Origin: JBGAQP01 sp044220635
GTDB lineage: Bacteria > Pseudomonadota > Gammaproteobacteria > Burkholderiales > Usitatibacteraceae
NCBI GenBank assembly: GCA_044220635.1
Contig: JBGAQP010000013.1
Location: 1 to 64,000, forward strand
Direction: 5' to 3'
DNA length: 64,000 nucleotides
This document shows, one piece after another, positions 8,703-15,951 of the stretch; position 1 is the stretch's first letter, and each line of letters opens with the position of its first letter. A model generated the notes under the pieces. The model was given only the letters and a program-made list of their open reading frames with translations, was not told where the DNA came from and made no database searches. The translations under genes and the position numbers were made by a program.

Positions 8703-9715
8703 TTGTCCATTTGAGCCAGAACATCGTGCCGCGTAGCCTGAACGAACTGACCGAGGTCGAAATACCGAATCACCTTGGGTAGCGCAAACCTCCGTTGCAG
8801 CCGGTCGGCGATTGCGACTGCGTCTGGATTGACAACAACTACGTCCGGGTTGTATTCCCTATCCGCGAGAACGGAGCGAAGCACAGATGAGAAGTACAGA
8901 TCAGCCAATGGGAAGGAGTATCCAATGAAAACCAGGGCACGTGCCTCCTTCATTCGACGCTCCATGTCTGCCCAGATCTCCTTGATCTCCGACGACTGGT
9001 CAAGATAACCGGCCGTCGTATGGTCAGCCCTCACTTCAGTTGAGACAAACTTCAAGTGAGTAGGCGCAACAATGACCGCTCGCTTGGGTTTTGTGCTCAC
9101 GGCAATGGCACCGTCCTCCGCAAACATCCAGTTGACAGAGCCATGAGGTTTCAGCAATGGAACGACTCCACCGGACTCACCCAGGCCGATGTACTGTGCT
9201 GCCATGCTCGCGGGGAGAGACTGCTCGAAGATTGTGTCGTAGTTGAAAGAGACAATGCTGTCGAAGGAGCGGAAGTGGTTGTCCATTAGTGCCCGATATG
9301 TAGAGCGAGTTCTCTTATTTGCGCCAAAACGCGAGAAGACACCACCGATCTCAACTAGTAGTGCCTCCCAAACGCGTGTTGCGTAAGTGCGCAGTTGGGG
9401 TGAAGTGGACGGTGCTCTGGACCGCTCGCTTAGGAAGGTGAAAACCTCCTCTACATCGATCGGTGCCAAGAGAGAACGCCGTTGCGTCGCGGTAAGTCTC
9501 GTTGGCATTCTGCCGTAGCCTAGGAAGTACCGGAACAAGAATGACTCGATCTCGGTACGGTTCTGAATGCCACGACAAAAACGGAGGAACGTAGCCCAAA
9601 AGGTCGCTTGTGTGGGAATGGCCACGCGGCCTCCGGCTTGTACGGTCGCGTACGCGCCTGCGCCTAGTGAAGCTCCGGCGCCGAGGAAGTACACGAACTT
9701 CTTCTTTTCGGCCAT
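8699..9715 (-). CDS. SIR2-like domain protein (candidate NAD-consuming defence effector)
   Basis: The 338-residue protein has the SIR2-like fold signatures: FLGAGAS at residues 9-15 (NAD-binding glycine loop), SFNYDT in the middle (Asn/Asp of the active site), KPHGSVNW (catalytic His region) and VFIGYSFPLADLY near the C-terminus. In known anti-phage systems such stand-alone SIR2-like domains hydrolyse NAD+ during infection; that role is inferred here, not shown. The zinc cysteines of deacetylase sirtuins are absent. The ATG at 9715 lies about 22 bases after the attC-3 R' box, and the TAG stop lies in attC-4. The downstream neighbour in transcription is a membrane protein; the upstream one is an Mrr nuclease. 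Confidence 0.83.
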   Translation of the reverse strand: MAEKKKFVYFLGAGASLGAGAYATVQAGGRVAIPTQATFWATFLRFCRGIQNRTEIESFLFRYFLGYGRMPTRLTATQRRSLLAPIDVEEVFTFLSERSRAPSTSPQLRTYATRVWEALLVEIGGVFSRFGANKRTRSTYRALMDNHFRSFDSIVSFNYDTIFEQSLPASMAAQYIGLGESGGVVPLLKPHGSVNWMFAEDGAIAVSTKPKRAVIVAPTHLKFVSTEVRADHTTAGYLDQSSEIKEIWADMERRMKEARALVFIGYSFPLADLYFSSVLRSVLADREYNPDVVVVNPDAVAIADRLQRRFALPKVIRYFDLGQFVQATRHDVLAQMDN

Positions 9716-9737
9716 GAACTCAGCTGTTCGTTAGGAC

Positions 9738-9861
9738 GCCAAACGACCCATGTTAGCGACCGAGCATGACGCCGCTTGCCGCAAGCAGAGCCAGCCAACC
9801 GCCAGATTGCAACGAGGGCGCGGCCCACGATTGCTCGCGGTCAGCTCGAACGCGTTGTTAT
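9738..9861 (-). other. attC recombination site (attC-3)
   Basis: On the - strand the site opens with GCATAACAACGCGTTCGAGC, identical over 17 bases to the start of attC-2. It ends with CGGTCGCTAACATGGGTC and GTTTGGC (R', + 9738-9744), an imperfect GTTRRRY core. The TAA stop of the Mrr-like gene is inside the R'' box. A stem with GGCAAGC/GCTTGCC-type pairing lies in the centre. Confidence 0.7.
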
Positions 9862-10739
9862 GCCTCAAAGTCCTTGAAGAAGCTGTGCACAATTTCGTAC
9901 GTCTTCACGGGTTTGAGGCCGAGCTCGAGTTTCTCCAACATGTCGACAAGTTTTTCCCCGTCGATAAGTTCAATCGGAGGCACACCGTCACGGGACGCTT
10001 CCTTTCGCGCTTCAGCGGTAAATGTCCCAGTAGTGATGATGATGCCCTTGTCGGCACGGCCCCCCATGGCTCCGCGGAAATCCCTAACCTGAGAGGGCGT
10101 GACTGAATTGGCGTTTGCATATCGCTTGCACTGGAAAAGCACCTTGAACGATACGAGCGGATTGATTTGGAGGGTACCTACTCCATCGATGCCGCCGTCG
10201 CCACTCTTTCCGGTTACGAGCACCTGAGTAAAACCAGCTTCTCGCAGCAATCGTTGGGACAGTCTTTCGAATCCTTCGGCCGGAAGTCGAATGAGGACTT
10301 CGAGTACTTCTTCGCGATAGTCTTTCGAGAGCGAGCCCGTTCCTTCGGCGATTTTCTCGGCCAAAGGCTCCTCAGCATCTCGCTTCTTCTTCTGCTCTTG
10401 AAATATCTTGGCCCACTTCCGAAATATTTCTTCCGACTGTTCGTACGTAAGCGACGTCTTGAATCCTTTTTCAGTCAGGCTCCACACCCCGTGTTTTGAG
10501 GAATCAAGAAGTCCTTCGCGCACCAAGTAGAAGCGCGCCCATGCGACTCGATTGCGAAAGCGTAATCCGCCTGATGGCAGCACCTCGTTGAGCACGCTAT
10601 CGGAGATCTTTAAGTCCTGGGCTACCCGATCGATCGCCTCATCTGGCTTCGCGGATCCACCGATGGCCCTGAGCGCATCCAGCAGAGGGCCGAAGAAGCG
10701 AACGAACTGAATGCCTTCTTCCTTCTTGTCCTTGGCCAT
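9858..10739 (-). CDS. mrr: Mrr-family restriction endonuclease
   Basis: The 293-residue protein has an N-terminal winged-helix half (residues about 10-110, FFGPLLDALRAIGGSAKPDE to WSLTEKG) and a C-terminal Mrr-type PD-(D/E)xK nuclease domain from about residue 150. The nuclease core is visible as FERLSQRLLREAGF, GKSGDGGIDG (catalytic Asp) and FQCKRY (the Q-x-K motif), followed by RDFRGAMGG and GIIITTGTFT. Mrr enzymes cut modified DNA (type IV restriction). The start at 10739 has a GAGGAG site upstream. As a cassette flanked by attC-2 and attC-3 it is a likely mobile defence gene. Confidence 0.88.
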   Translation of the reverse strand: MAKDKKEEGIQFVRFFGPLLDALRAIGGSAKPDEAIDRVAQDLKISDSVLNEVLPSGGLRFRNRVAWARFYLVREGLLDSSKHGVWSLTEKGFKTSLTYEQSEEIFRKWAKIFQEQKKKRDAEEPLAEKIAEGTGSLSKDYREEVLEVLIRLPAEGFERLSQRLLREAGFTQVLVTGKSGDGGIDGVGTLQINPLVSFKVLFQCKRYANANSVTPSQVRDFRGAMGGRADKGIIITTGTFTAEARKEASRDGVPPIELIDGEKLVDMLEKLELGLKPVKTYEIVHSFFKDFEA

Positions 10740-10754
10740 CGCTATCTCCTCTGA

Positions 10755-10851
10755 GGTCTAGCGACCGAGTTTAGCGACCGGGCACGATGCCTCCGCCGCG
10801 GCCAGACGCGGCCCACATTGCCTCACGGCCCGCTCGAACGCGTTGTTAGCC
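10755..10851 (-). other. attC recombination site (attC-2)
   Basis: On the - strand: GGCTAACAACG (R''), CGTTCGAGCGGGCC (L''), a central stem with GGGCCGCGTCTGGCCGCGG, then CGGTCGCTAAACTCGGTC (L') and GCTAGAC (R', near + 10756-10762). The TAA stop of the upstream gene (10846-10848) is inside R''. The next start codon (10739) follows the R' box by about 16 bases. Confidence 0.75.
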
Positions 10852-11523
10852 GTCAACACTGTCCTCCGGTACAGCCTCGACAGTTTCAAACCACTCGGCA
10901 AACTGCTCTACAGCACGCAGCGCGGCCTCAAGCCTTTCCGGCGTTACCATGATGCTCGGGAGCAACAGCCAGCGCTCGTCGAGCGTCAAGTCGGGCAATC
11001 GATCGAGATCCCCCTCGTCAATGAAGAATGGGCGGCTAAGCTTCTTTAAGTCGGCCTTGGAGTAGACGGAGGCATCAGTTGTAATTGAATCAGGATGCTG
11101 TACCCGATTCCTAGCGAGTACCAATTCTTCCAGTAGCTCGAGACTGACCGGGCACTTTACAAATGGCACACGCATGTGCCTTTCGAAGTAGGTTTTGTAG
11201 CCTTGCAGCCACCCCTTCTTCTTGAATGTGGTACTCAGCTCTTCATCAATGGGGACTCGCGTCAGCTGCTGCCAGGTCATTAGATACGCGTGAAGCGCGG
11301 ACGCCAGCATTGAGATGCAGGAACGCCCAAGCACTTGAACCGACTCTTCCGCCTCGAGCCATTTTTCGAGATGCGGCGGCTCACCGCTCTCATCGTAGTA
11401 CGGCGCGAAAGGTCCCTCTCCGGCCTCGATTTGTCGCTTTCGCTCAACATATGGCGAGCTCGAAAGCCTATAGAGCTGCGAAATAAACTCCAACCTCTGG
11501 CGCAAAAAGTATCGAACGTCCAC
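10846..11523 (-). CDS. Cassette protein with a HEPN-like R-x4-H motif
   Basis: A mostly helical 225-residue protein. Its one recognisable feature is LARNRVQHPDS near residues 136-146, matching the R-x4-6-H motif (Arg-Asn-Arg-Val-Gln-His) of HEPN ribonucleases and placed at the start of a helix as in that superfamily. The N-terminal region (EFISQLYRLSSSPYVERKRQIEAG) and the C-terminal helix are unassigned. The start is a GTG about 17 bases after the attC-1 R' box; no ATG fits better. A neighbouring nucleotidyltransferase (MNT) partner, common for HEPN toxins, is not visible. Family membership is inferred from the motif only. Confidence 0.6.
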   Translation of the reverse strand: MDVRYFLRQRLEFISQLYRLSSSPYVERKRQIEAGEGPFAPYYDESGEPPHLEKWLEAEESVQVLGRSCISMLASALHAYLMTWQQLTRVPIDEELSTTFKKKGWLQGYKTYFERHMRVPFVKCPVSLELLEELVLARNRVQHPDSITTDASVYSKADLKKLSRPFFIDEGDLDRLPDLTLDERWLLLPSIMVTPERLEAALRAVEQFAEWFETVEAVPEDSVDG

Positions 11524-11539
11524 GCTGCTTTCAGTTGAT

Positions 11540-11659
11540 GGCTAACGACCGAGTTGAGCGGCCGGCCGTGCTGGCATTCCGCACTGGCGAGCGCGCAATT
11601 CCTTGCGAGCGCAGTGCGGCCACGACGCATCACGCTCCGACTCCAACGCATTGCTAGGG
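11540..11659 (-). other. attC recombination site (attC-1)
   Basis: On the - strand: CCCTAGCAATGCGTTGGAGTC (R''/L'', + 11639-11659), a long central hairpin with CCGCACTG and CAGTGCGG arms, then GGCCGCTCAACTCGGTC (L') and GTTAGCC (R', + 11540-11546). The TAG stop of the upstream gene is inside R''. This is one of the better-preserved sites. Confidence 0.78.
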
Positions 11660-12160
11660 CGCATCGACGTTCGCTATTCGTTGTCGTGCCAGCACTTTCG
11701 CGACCTTTGCCACGGATAGTAGCTTGGCCCGCTCGTCGAGGTGTTGTCTCTCGTTTATTGAGTACTTCGTGTCCTCGGCTCTTGGCATTCGAGTGAAGGG
11801 TGGCTTTGAAAAGTCGCCGACGATGTATCCATCCGCGACATGCAGATCCTTGCGCCCGATCAGCAGCACGTAGGTGCAGTTCAGCCCGAACTCCTTCGCC
11901 ATTGAGTCAAGGTCGCGCTTCACGCTTTTCAAAATGTTCCACCATCCGGGCGGCTCCGATCTGACGTGGACGTTCACAAGTGCAACGCCCGGAACTAGGT
12001 AGACCTCTCGGCCGGCGTTGCCTAGAGCGGCAAACAATTCTCTGACGCTTCGAGATGCGGATGCGGCCAGATCGCTCAATGGCTGCGGGTGCAGGCCCTC
12101 GGCCTGGAGGGCACCAAGGAAGGCGCTGCGTATTTCATCGGCTCTTTCCGAGGCGGCCAT
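11654..12160 (-). CDS. Cassette protein of unknown function
   Basis: The 168-residue protein has a helical N-terminal third (ERADEIRSAFLGALQAEG), then an alpha/beta core with strands EVYLVPGVALVNVHV and CTYVLLIGRKDLHVADGYIVG, and a basic C-terminal helix. The ATG at 12160 is preceded by GGAG at a suitable distance; a TTG start at 12175 in the same frame is less likely. The strand-rich core with conserved-looking Asp and Lys residues could be a nuclease-like fold, but I see no diagnostic motif. It is the first visible cassette gene of the array in reading direction. Confidence 0.65.
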   Translation of the reverse strand: MAASERADEIRSAFLGALQAEGLHPQPLSDLAASASRSVRELFAALGNAGREVYLVPGVALVNVHVRSEPPGWWNILKSVKRDLDSMAKEFGLNCTYVLLIGRKDLHVADGYIVGDFSKPPFTRMPRAEDTKYSINERQHLDERAKLLSVAKVAKVLARQRIANVDAP

Positions 12161-12319
12161 CTTAATGCGCTCCAACCATGTATTGGATTGACTGGACTTG
12201 GGGGGACTTAACGTCCGGTAATTCGCCCATTCTGTGACGCAGCGCGGAGCGGGTCAATGCCAGTCAATCTTCCCGGCCCCGAGACTGTCAGACGACTGCA
12301 AACGGGGAATTGGAATGCG
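12161..12319 (-). other. Right boundary of the cassette array
   Basis: No gene fits in this 159-bp gap. On the - strand it contains GTTAAGT (+ 12206-12212), which matches the GTTRRRY core used in attC or attI crossover sites, preceded by GAATTACCGGAC, a weak L'-like block. The opposite half of an attC is not convincing (a CTCTAGC sits at the stop of the next gene, about 12317-12323). It may be a worn attC or a remnant attI. Confidence 0.4.
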
Positions 12320-14191
12320 CTAGAGCACCCCGCCCCCATCCCGAGCCGGGACGAAGACCCGGTTCGTCGCCGAATGCACCTGAGCGGCCATGCCGTCGAT
12401 CGCAGCCGACTGGACTGCGCGCATCTCCCGGGATAGCTCCTCCTTCTGCGCGCGCACCACGTCGAGGATCTCGGCGCGCATCTCCTCGCGGTAGCGAAGC
12501 TCGTCGATCTTGATGAGCGCCTGGTCCACCGTGACCCAGGCGATCACGCCCGCGACGATGCCGCACAGGGGCGCGAGGACGCCTCCCGGGGCGCAGGCGG
12601 CGGCCCCGGCGCCCGCCGCGACGAGGAGCGAGCCCGCCCTGCGGCCGGCGAGCCGTGAGGCGACTCCTGCCGCGCTGGGCACGGCGCGCTTCGCTGCGAG
12701 ACGTGCGGCCGCGAAGCTCGAGAGCCGCCCGGCCATGACGCTCGCGGTCGCGGCGCCCACGGCGAGTCCGCTCGTCACGGCGGCCGTGGCCCGCAGCGCA
12801 TCGCGCTCGATGCCCCCGATGGCGGGCAGGTCGATCCGGTCGAGAAGGCAGGGCTTGCCCCGGGCATCCCGTTGCAGCTGGGCGGCGATCTGCACGCCCA
12901 GCGCGGACAGGGCCGCCGCGGAGTGCGCCGCGATCCTCTGGTTCGCCTCCGTGAGCACCTTCCCGGCGTCGCGGCCGGCGAAGAGCCGGCGCTCGAGCTC
13001 GACGTTGATGCCCTCCTGCAACTGGTCCCCGGAGCGCGAGCCGGCCCAGGCGGCGAGACGCGTGTATTCGCCGATGAGCGAGAAGTACCAGTTGAGATAC
13101 TGGTCGACGCCCTTCTCCACGTCCCCGAAGAGGCTCTCCAGGGCCGCGTCGACCTGGCCGCCGGCACGCGCCTGCTCGGCGAGGCGCGCCCGGTCGATCT
13201 CGAGGTCGAGGTTCGCCCGGAGCACCCGGACCATCTCCGGGTCGCTGCGGCAGGGATTGGCGACCGCGACCAGCGCCCGGCCCGCGGGTGCGATGCCCGC
13301 CGCGTCGAAATCGCGCAGGGCGAACACCCCCAGCAGGTAGATGGCGGCCAGCACCGCGAGCGATGCCGGGAATGCGCGATCCCCGGATTCGGGTGGCGGC
13401 GATGCCCGGCGCTCCACGAGCGCCAGCACGCCGAGCTGCAAGCGGGTGTAGGCGAAAGCGACCGCGCCCGCCTGGACGAGAAAGAGGATCCATGCCATGA
13501 GCTTGAGCCCCGATCCCGGCAGGCTCGGGATGAGCACCTCGGCGGCGTGCCAGTTGAGGCGGTCGGCGGCGTTGAGCGAGCCCACGATCACGCCCGCGAG
13601 CGGGCAGGCGGCACTCGCCCGGGTCTCCTCGTAGGCGCGCTCGGCCACGGCGTCCCACGCGATGCCGCGGGTATCGGGCGCCCCCACGAGGAAGTAATCG
13701 ATGGCGAAGAAGCTCGCCGCGAGGAAGGCCAGGTTGAACGCCATGAGCAGCCAGCGCCGCGACAGCATGCCGGCGTGTTCCTCGCGCACGTCGCTCTCCA
13801 GCAGCGAACGCGCGTACCTCGCGGCGATGGCGAGGACCACGATGTCCGCGGCGAGCAGTCCCAGGTGCCAAGGGTCGAGCAACGCCCCGAACGCGAGAAG
13901 CAGCGCCGCCCAGAAGAGCGCGGAGAGCATCTGGATCGCGCTCGTGACGCTTCCCCGCCAGAACCAGCGCCGGACGCGGCTTTCCTCGCGCGTGGTCGCC
14001 ACCAGCGCCATCCGGTGCTGGAAGAGCGCGTACTCGCGCTGCCCCAGCCACATCGGCCAGGCCACCGCGGCGACGAGGAAGAAGAGGCTCCAGCACGGCG
14101 CGGCGAGCAAGGCCTGAACGAGCGCGTAGAGCACGCCCGCCGCGAGGGACATCGCGAGCGCGTCGACGGCGATCCGGCGTATGCGGGCCAT
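12320..14191 (-). CDS. Large integral membrane protein, unknown function
   Basis: The 623-residue protein has about four hydrophobic segments in the first 180 residues (for example VLYALVQALL and WSLFFLVAAVAWPMWLG), two more near residues 240-310, a soluble helical region of about 150 residues, and C-terminal Gly/Ala-rich segments (LVAAGAGAAACAPGG, CGIVAGVIAWVTV) ending in a charged helix. I recognise no family. The ATG at 14191 was chosen because the sequence before it is low-complexity and the hydrophobic protein begins there. GC and codon use match the host genes, so it is probably not a cassette. It is divergent from the lipoprotein at 14265, with 73 bases between the starts. Confidence 0.65.
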   Translation of the reverse strand: MARIRRIAVDALAMSLAAGVLYALVQALLAAPCWSLFFLVAAVAWPMWLGQREYALFQHRMALVATTREESRVRRWFWRGSVTSAIQMLSALFWAALLLAFGALLDPWHLGLLAADIVVLAIAARYARSLLESDVREEHAGMLSRRWLLMAFNLAFLAASFFAIDYFLVGAPDTRGIAWDAVAERAYEETRASAACPLAGVIVGSLNAADRLNWHAAEVLIPSLPGSGLKLMAWILFLVQAGAVAFAYTRLQLGVLALVERRASPPPESGDRAFPASLAVLAAIYLLGVFALRDFDAAGIAPAGRALVAVANPCRSDPEMVRVLRANLDLEIDRARLAEQARAGGQVDAALESLFGDVEKGVDQYLNWYFSLIGEYTRLAAWAGSRSGDQLQEGINVELERRLFAGRDAGKVLTEANQRIAAHSAAALSALGVQIAAQLQRDARGKPCLLDRIDLPAIGGIERDALRATAAVTSGLAVGAATASVMAGRLSSFAAARLAAKRAVPSAAGVASRLAGRRAGSLLVAAGAGAAACAPGGVLAPLCGIVAGVIAWVTVDQALIKIDELRYREEMRAEILDVVRAQKEELSREMRAVQSAAIDGMAAQVHSATNRVFVPARDGGGVL

Positions 14192-14264
14192 GGGCGCGAT
14201 TATCGGCGAATCCACGGAGCCCGGCGGGCGCGTCGAACCCCCATTCCAGTCCCGGGAGGTCGGC

Positions 14265-15221
14265 ATGGCGAAGCATTGGTGGGGAGTGGCTGCGCTCGCC
14301 GCGGCGGCGTTGGGCGTCGCCGCGTGCAATATCCATGAAGCGCTGTTCGGGTTTCCGGAGCCCGCGATCGCCGTCACGGGGCCGGGGCCGGTGGAACTCC
14401 ACTACCGCGAGGCGAACGGGCTCGTGATCCTAACCGGCCGCGTGAACGATCGGGCGGACGTGGACTTCATCCTCGACACGGGCGCGCCGGTCACGGTGTT
14501 CGTCGACGGCAAGCAGACCGCGGCCCTCGGGCTCGACACGAGCGCAGCGCGCCCGCTCGGCGACGCGAAGGACCCCGCCACGCCGGTCGGCGTCATCGAA
14601 AGGGACTTCCGCATCGCCTTCCCGGGCCTCGCGCTCTCCGGACTGAGCGCCGTGGTGATCCCGGGGAAGTCCCTGCCCTGCCCCGAGCGCTTCGCGGCGA
14701 TCGACTTCGGCGGCGTGATCGGCGCGGACCTCTTCCGCCGCTTCGTCGTGGAGGTGGACCGGGTCGGAAAGCGCGTGATCCTGCACGAGCCGAAGGACTG
14801 GCGCCCGCCCGAGGGCGCGGCCTTCGTCCCGCTCGGTTTCTCCGGCGGGCATCCCTACGTGGACGCGAAGGTGCTGCTCGCATCCGGCGACGAGGTGCCC
14901 GCGCGGCTGCACCTCGACACCGGCATGAACAAGAGCCTGAAGCTCGTCGCGGGTGGAGGATCGCCGATCCCCATGCCCGCCACGGGCGAGGTGAAGAAGG
15001 CCTGCTACGTGAGCGGCGTGCGCGAGGAGCGCGTCGGCCCGCCGGTGACCGTGCAGCTCGGCGCGGCGCGCCTCCCGGTCGCGAGCCCGACCTACACGAC
15101 GCGGGAAAACACGACGGACGTGGCGCGCAGCGGCATCCTCGGCAACGACGCTTTCCGCGCGCGGCGCGTGTTCATCGACTACCCGTCGAGGCGGCTCGGC
15201 GTTTCCAGCCCGGCCGCCTGA
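14265..15221 (+). CDS. Aspartyl-protease-like lipoprotein with two DTG motifs
   Basis: The 318-residue protein is exported as a lipoprotein: a hydrophobic signal ends in VAAC at residues 18-21. Two retropepsin-like active-site motifs are visible: FILDTGAPVTVF near residues 65-76 and LHLDTGMNKSL near residue 218. A chain with both catalytic aspartates can fold as a two-lobed, pepsin-like enzyme. The glycine-rich segments GVIGADLF and GILGND lie after each motif, as expected for the flap or psi loops. The start at 14265 has a GGGAGGT ribosome site. Substrate is unknown; cell-envelope proteins are the obvious possibility. Confidence 0.8.
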   Translation: MAKHWWGVAALAAAALGVAACNIHEALFGFPEPAIAVTGPGPVELHYREANGLVILTGRVNDRADVDFILDTGAPVTVFVDGKQTAALGLDTSAARPLGDAKDPATPVGVIERDFRIAFPGLALSGLSAVVIPGKSLPCPERFAAIDFGGVIGADLFRRFVVEVDRVGKRVILHEPKDWRPPEGAAFVPLGFSGGHPYVDAKVLLASGDEVPARLHLDTGMNKSLKLVAGGGSPIPMPATGEVKKACYVSGVREERVGPPVTVQLGAARLPVASPTYTTRENTTDVARSGILGNDAFRARRVFIDYPSRRLGVSSPAA

Positions 15222-15252
15222 GCGCGGCCGGCTCCCGAACCGCCGGGGATTC

Positions 15253-15912
15253 TCAGGGGCGGGCTCCGCCCCCGTTTCGCGCCAGCGGCAACGGGGCGCA
15301 GACGAACTGGTTGTAGTTCGCCAGGTACGACATGCCCAGGGGCTTTCGCAGCCCCGTGAAGAGATACTCCTCCAGGCGGAAGTCCTCGACGTCGCGGACC
15401 GCGTTGAACGCCTCCTCGTCGCGGAATCCCAGCATGGCGACGAACTCGTCCGGGTGATAGCGGTTGTGGTAGACCCGCATCCAGTCGAGCCTGCCGGCCA
15501 CGCGCGCCGCGCGCTCGCTCCGAAGCTGCAGGCAGTGCTCCCTCGCCTTGGTGTTGACGAGTCCGTGCGCGACGATGACGAAGCGCCGGTCGTCCGAGTA
15601 TTCGCCGGCGCGAAGCCCCGCCTCCTCCTCGCAGAAGATCTCGAAGTACGGCTCCGGCCCGAACAGGATGGAGGCGATCCGGTCATCGGCGCGCGTCTTC
15701 ATGACCGAGCGGGCCGCGTCGTTGTGGTGCTTCTCCGACTTCCACTCGGTGATCGCCCAGAGGATGTGCGGCTGGGCCGCGCACTGGAAGAACTTCCGGA
15801 AGAGCACGCCGCTCTGCGCGTTGAACTTCGCCTCCTCGGCCGCCATCGTGGCGAGCGTCTCGTCGAGCTTGCCTTGCGTCACGAAGGCCGTGCAGATGGA
15901 GAACATCGTCAT
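15253..15912 (-). CDS. Dimeric alpha/beta-barrel (ABM-like) domain protein
   Basis: A 219-residue cytoplasmic protein. The N-terminal part (SICTAFVTQGKLDETLATMAAE, then VLFRKFFQCAAQPHILWAITEW) looks like a ferredoxin-like barrel of the antibiotic-biosynthesis-monooxygenase or quinol-monooxygenase type. The C-terminal half repeats a similar pattern (RVYHNRYHPDEFVAMLGFRDEEAFNAVRDVEDF). The ATG at 15912 has GGAAG upstream. It lies 39 bases downstream of the AraC regulator on the same strand, so the two are probably cotranscribed. Enzyme activity is not proven. Confidence 0.6.
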   Translation of the reverse strand: MTMFSICTAFVTQGKLDETLATMAAEEAKFNAQSGVLFRKFFQCAAQPHILWAITEWKSEKHHNDAARSVMKTRADDRIASILFGPEPYFEIFCEEEAGLRAGEYSDDRRFVIVAHGLVNTKAREHCLQLRSERAARVAGRLDWMRVYHNRYHPDEFVAMLGFRDEEAFNAVRDVEDFRLEEYLFTGLRKPLGMSYLANYNQFVCAPLPLARNGGGARP

Positions 15913-15951
15913 GCCGCTTCCTTTCGTCCGTCGGGGGAACCCGGCGGCACT

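Larger units (their letters stand above)
7729..12212 (-). mobile_element. Integrase-less integron cassette array (CALIN-like)
   Basis: Six attC-like sites separate lower-GC genes that all read on the - strand. The sites share long near-identical blocks, such as TAACAACGCGTTCGAGC and CTCAACTCGGTCG-type L'/R' halves. Gene stop codons lie in or next to the R'' boxes, and the next start follows within about 15-50 bases of the R' box, which is how integron cassettes are built. No tyrosine-recombinase gene of the IntI kind is present anywhere in the window, so the array is a cluster of attC sites lacking integrase, or the integrase lies far outside. Boundaries are approximate; 12206-12212 (GTTAAGT on the - strand) is the rightmost candidate core. 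Confidence 0.75.

Noticed and set aside
6757..12319. An integron integrase in or next to the cassette array
   Set aside because: No frame shows tyrosine-recombinase motifs, and the flanking genes are ATPase subunit D and a membrane protein.
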